DNA from: an uncultured Alphaproteobacteria bacterium
GTDB taxonomy: Bacteria; Pseudomonadota; Alphaproteobacteria; RF32; CAG-239
Direction of reading: 5' to 3'
NCBI GenBank assembly: GCA_944390275.1
Contig: CALXPL010000002.1
Location: 186,001-250,000, forward strand
Length of the DNA stretch: 64,000 bases
Part shown: positions 23,409-31,829 of the stretch, in pieces
Layout of the letters: every line of letters begins with the position of its first letter
Numbering within the stretch: position 1 is the stretch's first letter
Notes under the pieces: model-generated
The model's database searches: none
Seen by the model: the letters and a program-made list of their open reading frames with translations, nothing else
Told to the model about the DNA's origin: nothing
Made by a program: the position numbers and the translations under genes

Positions 23409-24875
23409 TTATTTAGAATTTTTTAGTTTATCATTTAAGTCTATTCCTGTTTTGACATACTTGTCAACGGCAAGAGCCGCTTTTCGCGGCATAGCCAAAC
23501 AGCCGGGACCGGCAACGCAGCCTCCTTCGCAGCACATGACTTCAATCATATTGCTGTCGCATCCTTTGAGAGCATAACGTTTAAGAGTTTTAAGACCTTC
23601 TTTTGTAAGACCGTCAACCGTTTCTGCTCTCATTTCCGCTTTTCCTTCGACTAAAGACTTGACAGCTCCGGCAACTCCGCCGCTAACGGGAAATTGACGC
23701 CCCTGATAGCAAGAAATCTCTGTAAATTCGAGAGGTTCGGATTCGTCAACTTTAATTTTGTCGGCGTCAAACATAGCACCGAGTTCTTCAAAAGTAATAA
23801 CATAATCAACAAAAGGATCATCTTCTGCTTCAACACGTTTTGCATAGCAAGGTCCAACAAAAACTGTAATGAAATCAGGATGTTCTTGCTTGATTTTTTC
23901 GGAAGTATAGTACATTGGAGTATGTGTTTCAGAAACGAAAGGTGCAATTTCGGGAACACTAGTTTTTGCAGCTCTGAAATAAGCAGGGCAACAAGATGTT
24001 GTCATGAATTTATCGCCTTTTTCCATGCGTTCAATAAATTCGGCAGCTTCTTTTTCTGTGGTAATATCGGCACCGACAGCAACTTCAAAAACGCTGTCAA
24101 AGCCAAGTTTTTTCATGGCACCGATAAGATTGTTAATAGAACCGCTGAATTGTCCGAGTACGGCAGGAGCGAGCATTGCGGCAACTTTTTTATTGCTGTC
24201 TTTTAAGAGTTTTAAAACATCAATAATTTGATAAGGTTCGACAATGGCACCGAAGGGGCAAGAACGTAAACATTTTCCGCAAGAAATGCAAAGGGAATTA
24301 TCAATATGTTCTTTGCCGTTTTCATCTTTTGTGATAGCCCCGACAGGACAAGAATCTTCGCAAGGCACGGGAACTTTAATAATAGCATTGTAAGGGCAAC
24401 TGTTCATGCAGATTCCGCAGTTAATGCATAATTCGGGGTTAATTTGAGCTCGATTAGCTTCCGTAAAGGAAATAGCACCTTTGGGGCAATTGACTTGACA
24501 AGGTCTGGCGATGCATCCACGACAAAAATTAGTAACCACATGCTGTTGTTTCATACAAGCGGCACAAGCGTCGGTAATGACGGACAACTTACTGGGAAGA
24601 AGTTTCTCTCGTTGAAGAGCTTTTTTACCATATTCTTTTAAGGAAAGGGTTGAATTCTTTTCATCATCGGGAGAAAAACCCATAATTGCTAAAACTAATT
24701 GACGAATAATGTTTCTGTCAACTTCGAGGGAAGCATGGTAAGGACGTGTTCCGTCGGGCATAATTTCAGCAGGAATATTGTCGGCATTGTCAAAACGGTT
24801 ATTGATAAAACTTTCAGCAACTTTAACAATGATTCTGTTTCTGAGAGGAGCCACGTTATTTTTTTGTGGTAACAT
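23409..24875 (-). CDS. hydA: Monomeric [FeFe]-hydrogenase
   Basis: 488 residues. It reduces protons to H2 (or the reverse) with ferredoxin electrons. A four-Cys motif at 104-130 and two ferredoxin-like clusters (CINCGICMNSCP at 150, CISCGKCLRSCP at 196) precede the H-cluster domain. H-cluster motifs are TTSCCPAY (C295, C296), GPCYAKRVEAE (C343) and MCCEGGCVAGPG (C449, C453). GPC in place of MPC suggests the group B enzymes of gut anaerobes. No signal peptide, so cytoplasmic. Maturases HydE, HydF and HydG are not in the window. It is a single gene with its own promoter and terminator. Confidence 0.93.
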   Translation of the reverse strand: MLPQKNNVAPLRNRIIVKVAESFINNRFDNADNIPAEIMPDGTRPYHASLEVDRNIIRQLVLAIMGFSPDDEKNSTLSLKEYGKKALQREKLLPSKLSVITDACAACMKQQHVVTNFCRGCIARPCQVNCPKGAISFTEANRAQINPELCINCGICMNSCPYNAIIKVPVPCEDSCPVGAITKDENGKEHIDNSLCISCGKCLRSCPFGAIVEPYQIIDVLKLLKDSNKKVAAMLAPAVLGQFSGSINNLIGAMKKLGFDSVFEVAVGADITTEKEAAEFIERMEKGDKFMTTSCCPAYFRAAKTSVPEIAPFVSETHTPMYYTSEKIKQEHPDFITVFVGPCYAKRVEAEDDPFVDYVITFEELGAMFDADKIKVDESEPLEFTEISCYQGRQFPVSGGVAGAVKSLVEGKAEMRAETVDGLTKEGLKTLKRYALKGCDSNMIEVMCCEGGCVAGPGCLAMPRKAALAVDKYVKTGIDLNDKLKNSK

Positions 24876-24926
24876 AATATCTATCCTTATTTAATTGTTG
24901 TCGAAAAATAGTAAAATTATGGAGGG

Positions 24927-24954
24927 ATTATACTCGTGAAAGTAAAAAAATCAA
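24927..24954 (-). promoter_or_regulatory. Promoter of hydA
   Basis: On the minus strand TTGATT (complement of 24949-24954), a 16-bp spacer and TATAAT (complement of 24927-24932), 52 bp before the ATG at 24875. Confidence 0.75.
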
Positions 24955-25029
24955 TTAAATTTTAAGTGAATATGAATTAATATAGATATACAAAGCGTAA
25001 TTTAGAATAGCCCAAAAAAGGAGAAAAAA

Positions 25030-26265
25030 GTGATAATAGAAGATTGGCTGCTAATAATAAGCGGAATTATATTTGGTGTCATAATTTGGGATTTGTATAG
25101 ACATCGCCGCATTGCTAAAAGAATAGCAGAGGCACAAAAAATGGAAACGGTTGGTCGTCTGGCCGGAGGAGTTGCACATGATTTTAATAATATGTTGGCG
25201 GGAATAAATTCTGCGGCAGATTACATAAAACTAAAATTAGGTCCGGATCATGAATTAAACAAGTATGCACAGATTATTACGGATTCTTGTATTCGCGCTT
25301 CGCAGCTGACGCATCGTCTTTTGTTGTTTGCTCGTTCACAGTCTGCGGAAAAAATGCGGATTGATGTTCATGCCGGTTTGGATGAAACGGGTTATCTTTT
25401 GGAGCATAGCGGTAAGGACAAAGTCAAAGTAATTATTGAAAAAAAAGCGACAAAACACATAATATGCGGATATCCTGATTTGGTCCATCATATGATACTG
25501 AATTTAGGAATAAATGCCAAAGATGCAATGCCTCAAAAGGGGGAAATAAAAATAGCAACGAAAAATGTTGAGCTAAAAAAGTCAGATATTAAAGATATGG
25601 TAATGAATGTAAAAAGTGGAGAATATATAGAAATTTCAGTTTCAGATAAGGGAAAGGGGATACCAAAGGAAATACAAAATAAAATATTTGAACCTTTTTT
25701 TACAACAAAAGGCGAAGGAAAGGGAAGCGGTTTAGGATTGGCTGCGGTTTACGGCATTGTTCGTCGTCATGAAGGAACAATAAAAGTCGATTCGTCATCA
25801 CAAGGAACGACTTTTAAAATCTATTTGCCTTTGGCAGATGAAAATTGTCAAATGGAATTGTATAATCCGCATCCGGCATGTAGTTTCCCTCGAAAATTAA
25901 AAAGTAAGATTATGATAATTGATGATGAAGTGTTGTTGGTAAAATTGCTTAAAGATATATTAAATCAATTTGATGTTGACGTTGAAACGGAAAGTGAAAG
26001 TTTAAAAGCAGTATCGAAATATCAAACTCTCGAAGCAGATATTGTTATGCTGGATGTTGTAATGCCGGAGAAAAACGGTATAGAGATATATGAAGAATTG
26101 AAAAAAATTAATCCAAATCAGAAAATCATATTTATGAGTGGTTATAGTGAGGATTCTCGCTTGGACAGGATTTTGGCAACAGATTCAAATACGCAGTTTA
26201 TAGCGAAGCCATACCAAATAAATGAAGTAATAGATAAAGTATCGAAGTTGTTAGCAAAAAATTAG
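25030..26265 (+). CDS. Hybrid sensor histidine kinase, CckA-like
   Basis: 411 residues from a GTG with AGGAG upstream. One N-terminal membrane span (LLIISGIIFGVIIW, 7-20) and no periplasmic or PAS sensor are followed by the HisKA box GRLAGGVAHDFNN (phospho-His H50), the ATPase N box NLGINAKDAM, G boxes SDKGKGIP and GKGSGLGLAAV, and a receiver domain with IDDE (298-300) and phospho-Asp D342. GRLAGGVAHDFNN and the order of domains are those of CckA, which feeds phosphate to CtrA through ChpT in Alphaproteobacteria. CckA usually has PAS domains, so this is either a reduced CckA or a relative. Two degenerate EAL genes follow at 48 bp. Confidence 0.88.
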   Translation: MIIEDWLLIISGIIFGVIIWDLYRHRRIAKRIAEAQKMETVGRLAGGVAHDFNNMLAGINSAADYIKLKLGPDHELNKYAQIITDSCIRASQLTHRLLLFARSQSAEKMRIDVHAGLDETGYLLEHSGKDKVKVIIEKKATKHIICGYPDLVHHMILNLGINAKDAMPQKGEIKIATKNVELKKSDIKDMVMNVKSGEYIEISVSDKGKGIPKEIQNKIFEPFFTTKGEGKGSGLGLAAVYGIVRRHEGTIKVDSSSQGTTFKIYLPLADENCQMELYNPHPACSFPRKLKSKIMIIDDEVLLVKLLKDILNQFDVDVETESESLKAVSKYQTLEADIVMLDVVMPEKNGIEIYEELKKINPNQKIIFMSGYSEDSRLDRILATDSNTQFIAKPYQINEVIDKVSKLLAKN

Positions 26266-26313
26266 CGAATAAAGGGTAATATAAAAAGATAAAAATAGAG
26301 AAAGTGGATATAA

Positions 26314-27588
26314 ATGGCAAAAACAAGGAATATTTTATCGGAAAAATATTTATTAATGGCATTGGATAGAGTAGCAAAAAATGCTTTTGGCTACTCGGTC
26401 TTATACCTTAATATATCAAAATTAAAGCCGAAGAACAGACATCCTGAATTTGTCAAAATAATAGCAATGCTTTTTGAAAGTATTATAGGAGCCGTGCGCG
26501 GTTCAATGTTCATCTTGTCAAATGGAGATATTGCTATTTTAAGTAAAAATATCTCCCCGGAAAAGATAGAAGAGGCTGTAAAAAAATTACGAGATGGTTT
26601 GGCCGCGGATCCTGTCTTATTGCAGGATGGTCAAAATTTTGCTCGCGTTTATAATTTTCCAAAAGATTTTTTACCGCTTTATTCAAAAATAGAAAGTATG
26701 GTAGAAGAATATGATGAAAATGCCGAGCATCTTCCACGGCCTAAAGAACCCATAGAAGCAGATGATGTTGAAAAAATAATTAGTGCACTTGATGATATAG
26801 ATATGGCAGAACTCGTCAAGCGCCAAAGCATTCTCAATATTCATAACGACAAAATAGAAGTTCTGATGCAAGAGTTTTTTGTTGCAGTAAAAGATTTAAA
26901 TATATATTTTGGCGATAATAAAGATTTATTGGCAAATCGTTGGCTTTTCCAATATTTAACGCAGATTTTAGATAAAAAAACATTGTCAGCATTTTCAAGT
27001 TCGGAAATCAAAGAATGGCCGCAAAGAATAAGTCTAAATCTGAATTTGAGTTCGGTATTTTCAAAAGAATTTATCGATTTTGCAAAAAACTTTTTAAAAC
27101 CGGAACAGCAAATTATTGTTGAAGTACAGGTTATGGATGTTTTGAATAACTTAAAATTGTACCATGAAGTAAAAGACATATTACATAAAGGCGGTCATAA
27201 ACTTTTACTGGATTCTTTAAGCCCGGCATCATTAAATATGTTAAATTTAGATAAATTGCAGCCGGATATGATAAAAATATTTTGGGAACCTTTAATGGGA
27301 TATGATAAAGATAATGCAACGGTAAAGAATGCCGTAGAGCAGCTTAAATCAGAAAATACCATATTGGCAAAATGCGATAGCAATGATGCTTTAAAATGGG
27401 GATTATCGTATGGGATACACATATTCCAAGGTCCGCTTGTCGATGAAATAGAAATAGCATTAATACGAAAAAATTGTCCCAAAGCAAATAAATGTACTTT
27501 AGTTGAATGTTTGAAAAGAAGACGTTTGCTGCAAGGGATGTTCCGAGATGAATGTGCACATAAAGAAATATTAGAAAAAATATTGTGA
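26314..27588 (+). CDS. Degenerate EAL-domain protein, first of a pair
   Basis: 424 residues, no membrane span. The N-terminal 130 residues look like a worn GGDEF-type fold (LYLNISKLK, MFILSNGDIAILS). The C-terminal 180 residues keep the EAL frame: IIVEVQVMDVL stands where the E-A-L signature and its neighbours are, LLLDSLS where DDFGTG lies, DMIKIFW for the IKID strand, and IFQGPLVDEI for the closing QGY. Metal-binding acids are lost, so cyclic-di-GMP hydrolysis is unlikely; binding or scaffolding is possible. Its stop codon overlaps the GTG of the next frame, and it follows the hybrid kinase gene. Confidence 0.6.
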   Translation: MAKTRNILSEKYLLMALDRVAKNAFGYSVLYLNISKLKPKNRHPEFVKIIAMLFESIIGAVRGSMFILSNGDIAILSKNISPEKIEEAVKKLRDGLAADPVLLQDGQNFARVYNFPKDFLPLYSKIESMVEEYDENAEHLPRPKEPIEADDVEKIISALDDIDMAELVKRQSILNIHNDKIEVLMQEFFVAVKDLNIYFGDNKDLLANRWLFQYLTQILDKKTLSAFSSSEIKEWPQRISLNLNLSSVFSKEFIDFAKNFLKPEQQIIVEVQVMDVLNNLKLYHEVKDILHKGGHKLLLDSLSPASLNMLNLDKLQPDMIKIFWEPLMGYDKDNATVKNAVEQLKSENTILAKCDSNDALKWGLSYGIHIFQGPLVDEIEIALIRKNCPKANKCTLVECLKRRRLLQGMFRDECAHKEILEKIL

Positions 27589-27596
27589 GGCGAAAG

Positions 27597-28892
27597 ATGT
27601 TTCTTTTTTCAAAAAATAAAATATCCGATAAAAAAGATTCAAGCAGTAAAATGAAAAAAGACGTAATCATATATGATTACATAAATCGCCTTGAAGATAA
27701 GGTAAAAGAATGCAAAGCCTTGTATATAGAAGGGCACAAGCTGAGTAATAACAGCTTGCGCTTTATGTCTCGCCAAACAATGCTTAAGATATTTGAAAAT
27801 GTAACGACAAAATACCAAGGTGAAGTATTTGGCCTTCCCAATGATGATATAATAGTAATTTATGATAAAACGGCGCAAGAAGAAGTTTTAGCATGCCTAA
27901 TAAAAGTAAGGTACATGCTGCACGATGACCCCTTGCTAAAAGATGCATATGATTTGGAACAAATAGGGTTCGTAAAATATTTTGACTTAGGTGAAAATGT
28001 AAAAGCCCTCTATGCTGCAATAGAAGATGCAATGTCGCAGTACAGCGGTTTGGAACAGGCAGAACACAAAGAGGAAAGCCAAAATCAGAATTTGTCAAAA
28101 GAAGTTGTAATCGGCGCGAGAAAAATAAGGCAAGAGTTAACTCCGAATTTATTAGCGAAAGTTCAAAAAGCCTTGTCAATGACCGATTTTTCGAGCTTGA
28201 TAAGAAGACAATCTGTTTGTGCAGTGATAGGAAAATCATCTCCGCAAGTTTTATTTGATGAAGTCTTTGTATCAATAGCAGACTTAAGGGATATGTTGAT
28301 GCCAGATGTTGATTTGGCAGCTAATCCATGGCTTTTTCTCCATCTGGCAGGAACACTTGATAAAAGAGTTTTGGTTCATGTGAGTAAGCATGATGACGGA
28401 GCATTAACAAGAAATTTCAGTTTAAATTTAAATGTATCAACACTATTATCAGATGATTTTTTGCTTTTTGATGAAAATATAAATACATCAATGAGATCAT
28501 CAGTAGTTCTTGAGTTGCAATTAGTTGACATATTTAGTGATATAAAAGCCTTTATGCTGGCCAAGACATTTGCCCAATATCGAGGATATAAAATTTGTAT
28601 AGATGGAGTAACGGTAGATAAGCTAAAATATATAAATCGTACAAATTTGGGAGCAGATTTAATCAAAATAATATGGCATCCGAGTTTTATTGATATAGTA
28701 AATGAAGACAAGCATTTTGTTGATTATGTAAACAGGGCGGAACGAGCCAAGATGATATTATGCCGAGTAGATGATCCGGCAGCGGTTGAAATAGGAAATT
28801 CATTGGGAATAAACCTGTATCAGGGAAGATATATTCAAAGATTATTAGCCAAACAGAGCCGAAAAACAATATTTAGCATAAATAAAAGATAA
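27597..28892 (+). CDS. Degenerate EAL-domain protein, second of a pair
   Basis: 431 residues from the ATG at 27597, which has GAGG 7 bp upstream; a GTG 12 bases earlier is the alternative and would overlap the previous gene. It has the same plan as its neighbour: N-terminal fold, a linker (about 150-190) and an EAL-like end with VVLELQLVDIF, ICIDGVT, DLIKIIW and LYQGRYI. The EAL acids, DDFGTG and the catalytic lysine/glutamate positions are not kept. The pair looks like an old tandem duplication. Coupling with a CckA-like kinase suggests a cell-cycle or surface-switch role, which is inference. Confidence 0.6.
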   Translation: MFLFSKNKISDKKDSSSKMKKDVIIYDYINRLEDKVKECKALYIEGHKLSNNSLRFMSRQTMLKIFENVTTKYQGEVFGLPNDDIIVIYDKTAQEEVLACLIKVRYMLHDDPLLKDAYDLEQIGFVKYFDLGENVKALYAAIEDAMSQYSGLEQAEHKEESQNQNLSKEVVIGARKIRQELTPNLLAKVQKALSMTDFSSLIRRQSVCAVIGKSSPQVLFDEVFVSIADLRDMLMPDVDLAANPWLFLHLAGTLDKRVLVHVSKHDDGALTRNFSLNLNVSTLLSDDFLLFDENINTSMRSSVVLELQLVDIFSDIKAFMLAKTFAQYRGYKICIDGVTVDKLKYINRTNLGADLIKIIWHPSFIDIVNEDKHFVDYVNRAERAKMILCRVDDPAAVEIGNSLGINLYQGRYIQRLLAKQSRKTIFSINKR

Positions 28893-28957
28893 TTTTACGA
28901 AATATTAAGAGAGAGAAGAGATACTTCACAACGCAGAAGCAGCAAATAGGGAAAGAT

Positions 28958-29284
28958 ATGGGAATATTAATAGAAATACAAAATCGCTTAAGGAAATCAG
29001 GAGTCCTTATTATTTTTGTAATACTGTTTTTTTATTTTAGTTTTTATACAATTAATGGGGAACGAGGATTAAGACGTTATCTTCATTTACAACAAGAATT
29101 AAGCTATGCGGAAAAGATAGCAGAAAAATATAGCAAGAAAAAAGCGGAGCTTGAGGCAAAAGTACGTTTATTATCATCAGACAGCTTAGATTTAGATATG
29201 TTGGATGAACGTACGCGAGTAATTTTAAATTATGCAAATAGTGATGAGTTTGTCATTATTGACAATGCTGAAAATACGTTATAA
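28958..29284 (+). CDS. Septum formation initiator family protein (FtsB/DivIC-like)
   Basis: 108 residues. A single N-terminal membrane span (VLIIFVILFFYFSFY, 16-30) precedes a coiled coil (LQQELSYAEKIAEKYSKKKAELEAKVRLL) and a short end with LDLDMLDERTR, the layout of FtsB/DivIC. These proteins link the early and late divisome, with FtsL and FtsQ. In Alphaproteobacteria this gene usually lies near eno and pdhA; here it stands next to an M23 peptidase and bactofilin, other cell-wall genes. Identification rests on architecture rather than strict motifs. Confidence 0.8.
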   Translation: MGILIEIQNRLRKSGVLIIFVILFFYFSFYTINGERGLRRYLHLQQELSYAEKIAEKYSKKKAELEAKVRLLSSDSLDLDMLDERTRVILNYANSDEFVIIDNAENTL

Positions 29285-29399
29285 AAAATAAAAAAAAATT
29301 AAAGCAAGGTATAAGTAACGAAAAAAGCTGTTATTTTTGAATAAAATAAAGTATATCAGATAAAGAATAAAGATATAGAAGAGAATAACACATAACACA

Positions 29400-30623
29400 A
29401 TGAAGATAAAAAAGAAAATAGAAGCACTTCCGGCACGTTCGGTATGCCTCAATAAAAAGCACTTTTTTTCGCCGAAAGAAATTATATTCAGAGGTGAAGG
29501 AAGAGCTTTTGTCGTAACAATATCTTCAACAATGCAAATGCTTCTTTGCGCAAGTATAATAAGCATAGGAGCTTGGACAAGTTATTCATACTATGTTTAT
29601 AATCGTTCAGATCATATAATAACGAGGAAAGAAGAGCAATTAGGCAAAACACGAGAAGCATACGCAGATTTAATGACGGAATTTGTTACGTTAAATAAAA
29701 ATATAACGACAATAGTAGCAGCCTTAAAGGATATTAAAGAAGAAGATAATAAAGAACTTCATCAATATAAAAATCAAGCAGAAATAATAGAGAATAAAAT
29801 AAAAGAAATTACCAAAGATAATAATTGGTTAACAGAAGAAAAACTAACAGAAAGAACAAACATCTATGAGGCAATGCTTCAAAGGGATATAGCGATATCG
29901 GAACGGGATGAGTTAAAGAGCCAACTTGAAGATTTAGAAAAGATTGTAGAAGAAATGCGCCAAGTTCAGTCAGATGTTTTTGAAAAAATGAAAAGTTTAT
30001 CATCAAAAGAAGTTGATAAGATGAAAAAAGCCTTAAGCGAAGTAAATAAACCGCTTAAAGAAAAAGGAATGTATTTTAATGCTTTATCAAACAAAAGAGG
30101 TAATAAGGGAGGCCCATACATTCCGGAGAAAGGCTTTTTAAGAGAAGATAAAGAATTGAATGACAAAATTACGGCAATATATCAAAATGTAGAAGATTAT
30201 GAGTATTATAAGCAAGTTTTTCTCAATACGCCGATAGGGAAGCCGGTTTGGAGTTATTGGGTTACGTCGCCTTTTGGTCAAAGGTTGGATCCGTTTAAAA
30301 AGAGTAAAGCAACGCATAAAGGAATAGATTTAGCGAGTATGACGGGAAATAAAATAAAAGTAAAGGCGCAAGGGAAGGTTACACGTTCGGAATATACATC
30401 AGGCTACGGCAATTTGGTCGTTGTAGATCATGGAAATGGATTTGTAACGAAATATGCACATATGGCAAAACGCTACGTTTCTAAAGGAGATGATGTTTCA
30501 TATGATGATGTATTAGGAGAGGTAGGATCAACGGGACGATCAACGGGACCTCACCTTCATTATGAAATTTTATATCGAGGAGTACCGGTAAATCCATTGC
30601 CATTCATGCAGGCAAAAATATAA
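29400..30623 (+). CDS. Membrane-anchored M23 (LytM) peptidase
   Basis: 407 residues. A membrane span near 43-65 (MLLCASIISIGAWTSYSYYV) leads a long coiled coil (about 75-200) and a C-terminal M23 zinc endopeptidase. Metal ligands are visible at HKGIDL (H and D of the HxxxD motif) and HLHYE (HxH), with YAHM between. Such enzymes cut peptide cross-links of peptidoglycan, or activate amidases when degenerate; here the ligands are intact. The gene lies 16 bp upstream of a bactofilin gene, a pairing seen widely and linked to cell-shape control, and follows the septum initiator. Confidence 0.9.
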   Translation: MKIKKKIEALPARSVCLNKKHFFSPKEIIFRGEGRAFVVTISSTMQMLLCASIISIGAWTSYSYYVYNRSDHIITRKEEQLGKTREAYADLMTEFVTLNKNITTIVAALKDIKEEDNKELHQYKNQAEIIENKIKEITKDNNWLTEEKLTERTNIYEAMLQRDIAISERDELKSQLEDLEKIVEEMRQVQSDVFEKMKSLSSKEVDKMKKALSEVNKPLKEKGMYFNALSNKRGNKGGPYIPEKGFLREDKELNDKITAIYQNVEDYEYYKQVFLNTPIGKPVWSYWVTSPFGQRLDPFKKSKATHKGIDLASMTGNKIKVKAQGKVTRSEYTSGYGNLVVVDHGNGFVTKYAHMAKRYVSKGDDVSYDDVLGEVGSTGRSTGPHLHYEILYRGVPVNPLPFMQAKI

Positions 30624-30639
30624 ATTAAAAGGGAAAAAG

Positions 30640-31098
30640 ATGAGCAAAATTAAGAGAATGTTGTATATAAAATTTGCAAGGAAAACGAATAACGGTAATG
30701 TAACGACAGTTCCGAGTATAATTAGTGAAGGAACAGAGCTAAAAGGTGATGTTAATAGCAAAGGCATGGTTCACATTGACGGAAAGTTAATAGGAAATGT
30801 GAATTGTGATGAGTTGGTCATCGGAACAAATGGTTATGTGAAAGGCTACGTTAATGCCAAAAAAATTCAAATATACGGAGTATTTGAAGGGACAGCCGAT
30901 GCTGATGATTTATACATAGCACAAAACGCAAAATTGATAGGAGATATAAATCATATTACACTGGCGATTGAACCAGGAGCCTATATTGACGGGCGGTGTA
31001 TGCGTAAGAATAGAGAGGTAAATGCACTAACAGCCCCAAGCAAAACAGATTTACAATTAGTGTCTCCGGAAATGAGTAAAAAAATACAGAAGAAATAA
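30640..31098 (+). CDS. Bactofilin
   Basis: 152 residues. The central beta-helical DUF583 domain is clear in TVPSIISEGTELKGDV, VHIDGKLIGNV and GTADADDLYI, with flanking disordered ends; the start is MSKIKRMLY with AAGGGAAAAAG upstream. Bactofilins polymerise without nucleotide into filaments under the inner membrane and recruit wall enzymes. The adjacent M23 peptidase gene (16 bp gap) is the usual partner, and smpB follows by 11 bp in the same direction. Confidence 0.92.
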   Translation: MSKIKRMLYIKFARKTNNGNVTTVPSIISEGTELKGDVNSKGMVHIDGKLIGNVNCDELVIGTNGYVKGYVNAKKIQIYGVFEGTADADDLYIAQNAKLIGDINHITLAIEPGAYIDGRCMRKNREVNALTAPSKTDLQLVSPEMSKKIQKK

Positions 31099-31109
31099 AA
31101 GATAGAGCA

Positions 31110-31601
31110 ATGGGCATAAAAAAAGCAAAAGCCGAGTATATATCTGTGGGCATAGTTGCTCAAAACAGAAGAGCAAATTTTGATTATGAAATAGAAGAAA
31201 GATATACGGCAGGGATAGAATTAAGCGGAACAGAAGTCAAATCTTTAAGACAAGGTCATGCCAATATAAATGAAGCCTACGGAATAGAAAAAGGCGGAGA
31301 AATATATATCAGTAATATGTTTATTGCAGAATATGCGAATAAAGGATATAGTTCTCATTCTGAAAAGAGAGATAGGAAACTATTGCTTACCAAAAAAGAG
31401 ATTAGAGAAATAATCGGAAGTTTAAGTAAAAAAGGAACAACACTGGTAGCAATAAAATTATTTTTTAATGATAGAGGTCGAGCAAAACTTGAAGTAGGAT
31501 TAGGGAGAGGAAAAAAACTATATGATAAGAGAGAAAGTATCAAAGAAAGAGATTGGTCAAGGGATAAACAGAGAATATTAGTTCAAGCAAAGTATCGTTA
31601 A
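31110..31601 (+). CDS. smpB: SsrA-binding protein SmpB
   Basis: 163 residues. The beta-barrel of SmpB is recognised from VAQNRRANFDYEIEERYTAG, GIELSGTEVKSLR, NINEAY and the basic C-terminal tail KLYDKRESIKERDWSRD, which enters the decoding centre. SmpB binds tmRNA and lets it rescue stalled ribosomes. The tmRNA gene itself was not found in the window. The ribosome site is weak; the gene follows bactofilin by 11 bp and ends in a good terminator. Confidence 0.97.
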   Translation: MGIKKAKAEYISVGIVAQNRRANFDYEIEERYTAGIELSGTEVKSLRQGHANINEAYGIEKGGEIYISNMFIAEYANKGYSSHSEKRDRKLLLTKKEIREIIGSLSKKGTTLVAIKLFFNDRGRAKLEVGLGRGKKLYDKRESIKERDWSRDKQRILVQAKYR

Positions 31602-31617
31602 ATGATTCAGAAAAGAA

Positions 31618-31644
31618 AAAGCTGACCAAGAAGTCAGCTTTTTT
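31618..31644 (+). terminator. Terminator after smpB
   Basis: Stem AAAGCTGAC with GTCAGCTTT round a 6-nt loop (31618-31641) followed by TTTT. Confidence 0.9.
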
Positions 31645-31646
31645 AT

Positions 31647-31732
31647 TGGTAGGGGTGAGGAGACTTGAACTCCTACGACTTGTGGTCACAAGATTTTGAG
31701 TCTAGCGCGTCTACCAGTTCCGCCACACCCCC
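31647..31732 (-). tRNA. tRNA-Leu (anticodon CAA)
   Basis: 86 nt with a long variable arm and encoded CCA, as expected for tRNA-Leu. D-loop AACTGGTAGACGCG, anticodon loop CTCAAAA, T-arm GTTCAAGTC. The anticodon stem CTAGA/TCTTG holds one T-T mismatch and the acceptor starts with a G-T pair. It reads UUG. It faces the smpB terminator. Confidence 0.93.
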
Positions 31733-31829
31733 AACGAAGTGATGAAAAATAAATATAATAATATTTTTTATTCGTCAATAGTTTTTTTACGAAAAAAAAA
31801 TAAAATAAAAGAAATTGGGAAAGAAAGTG

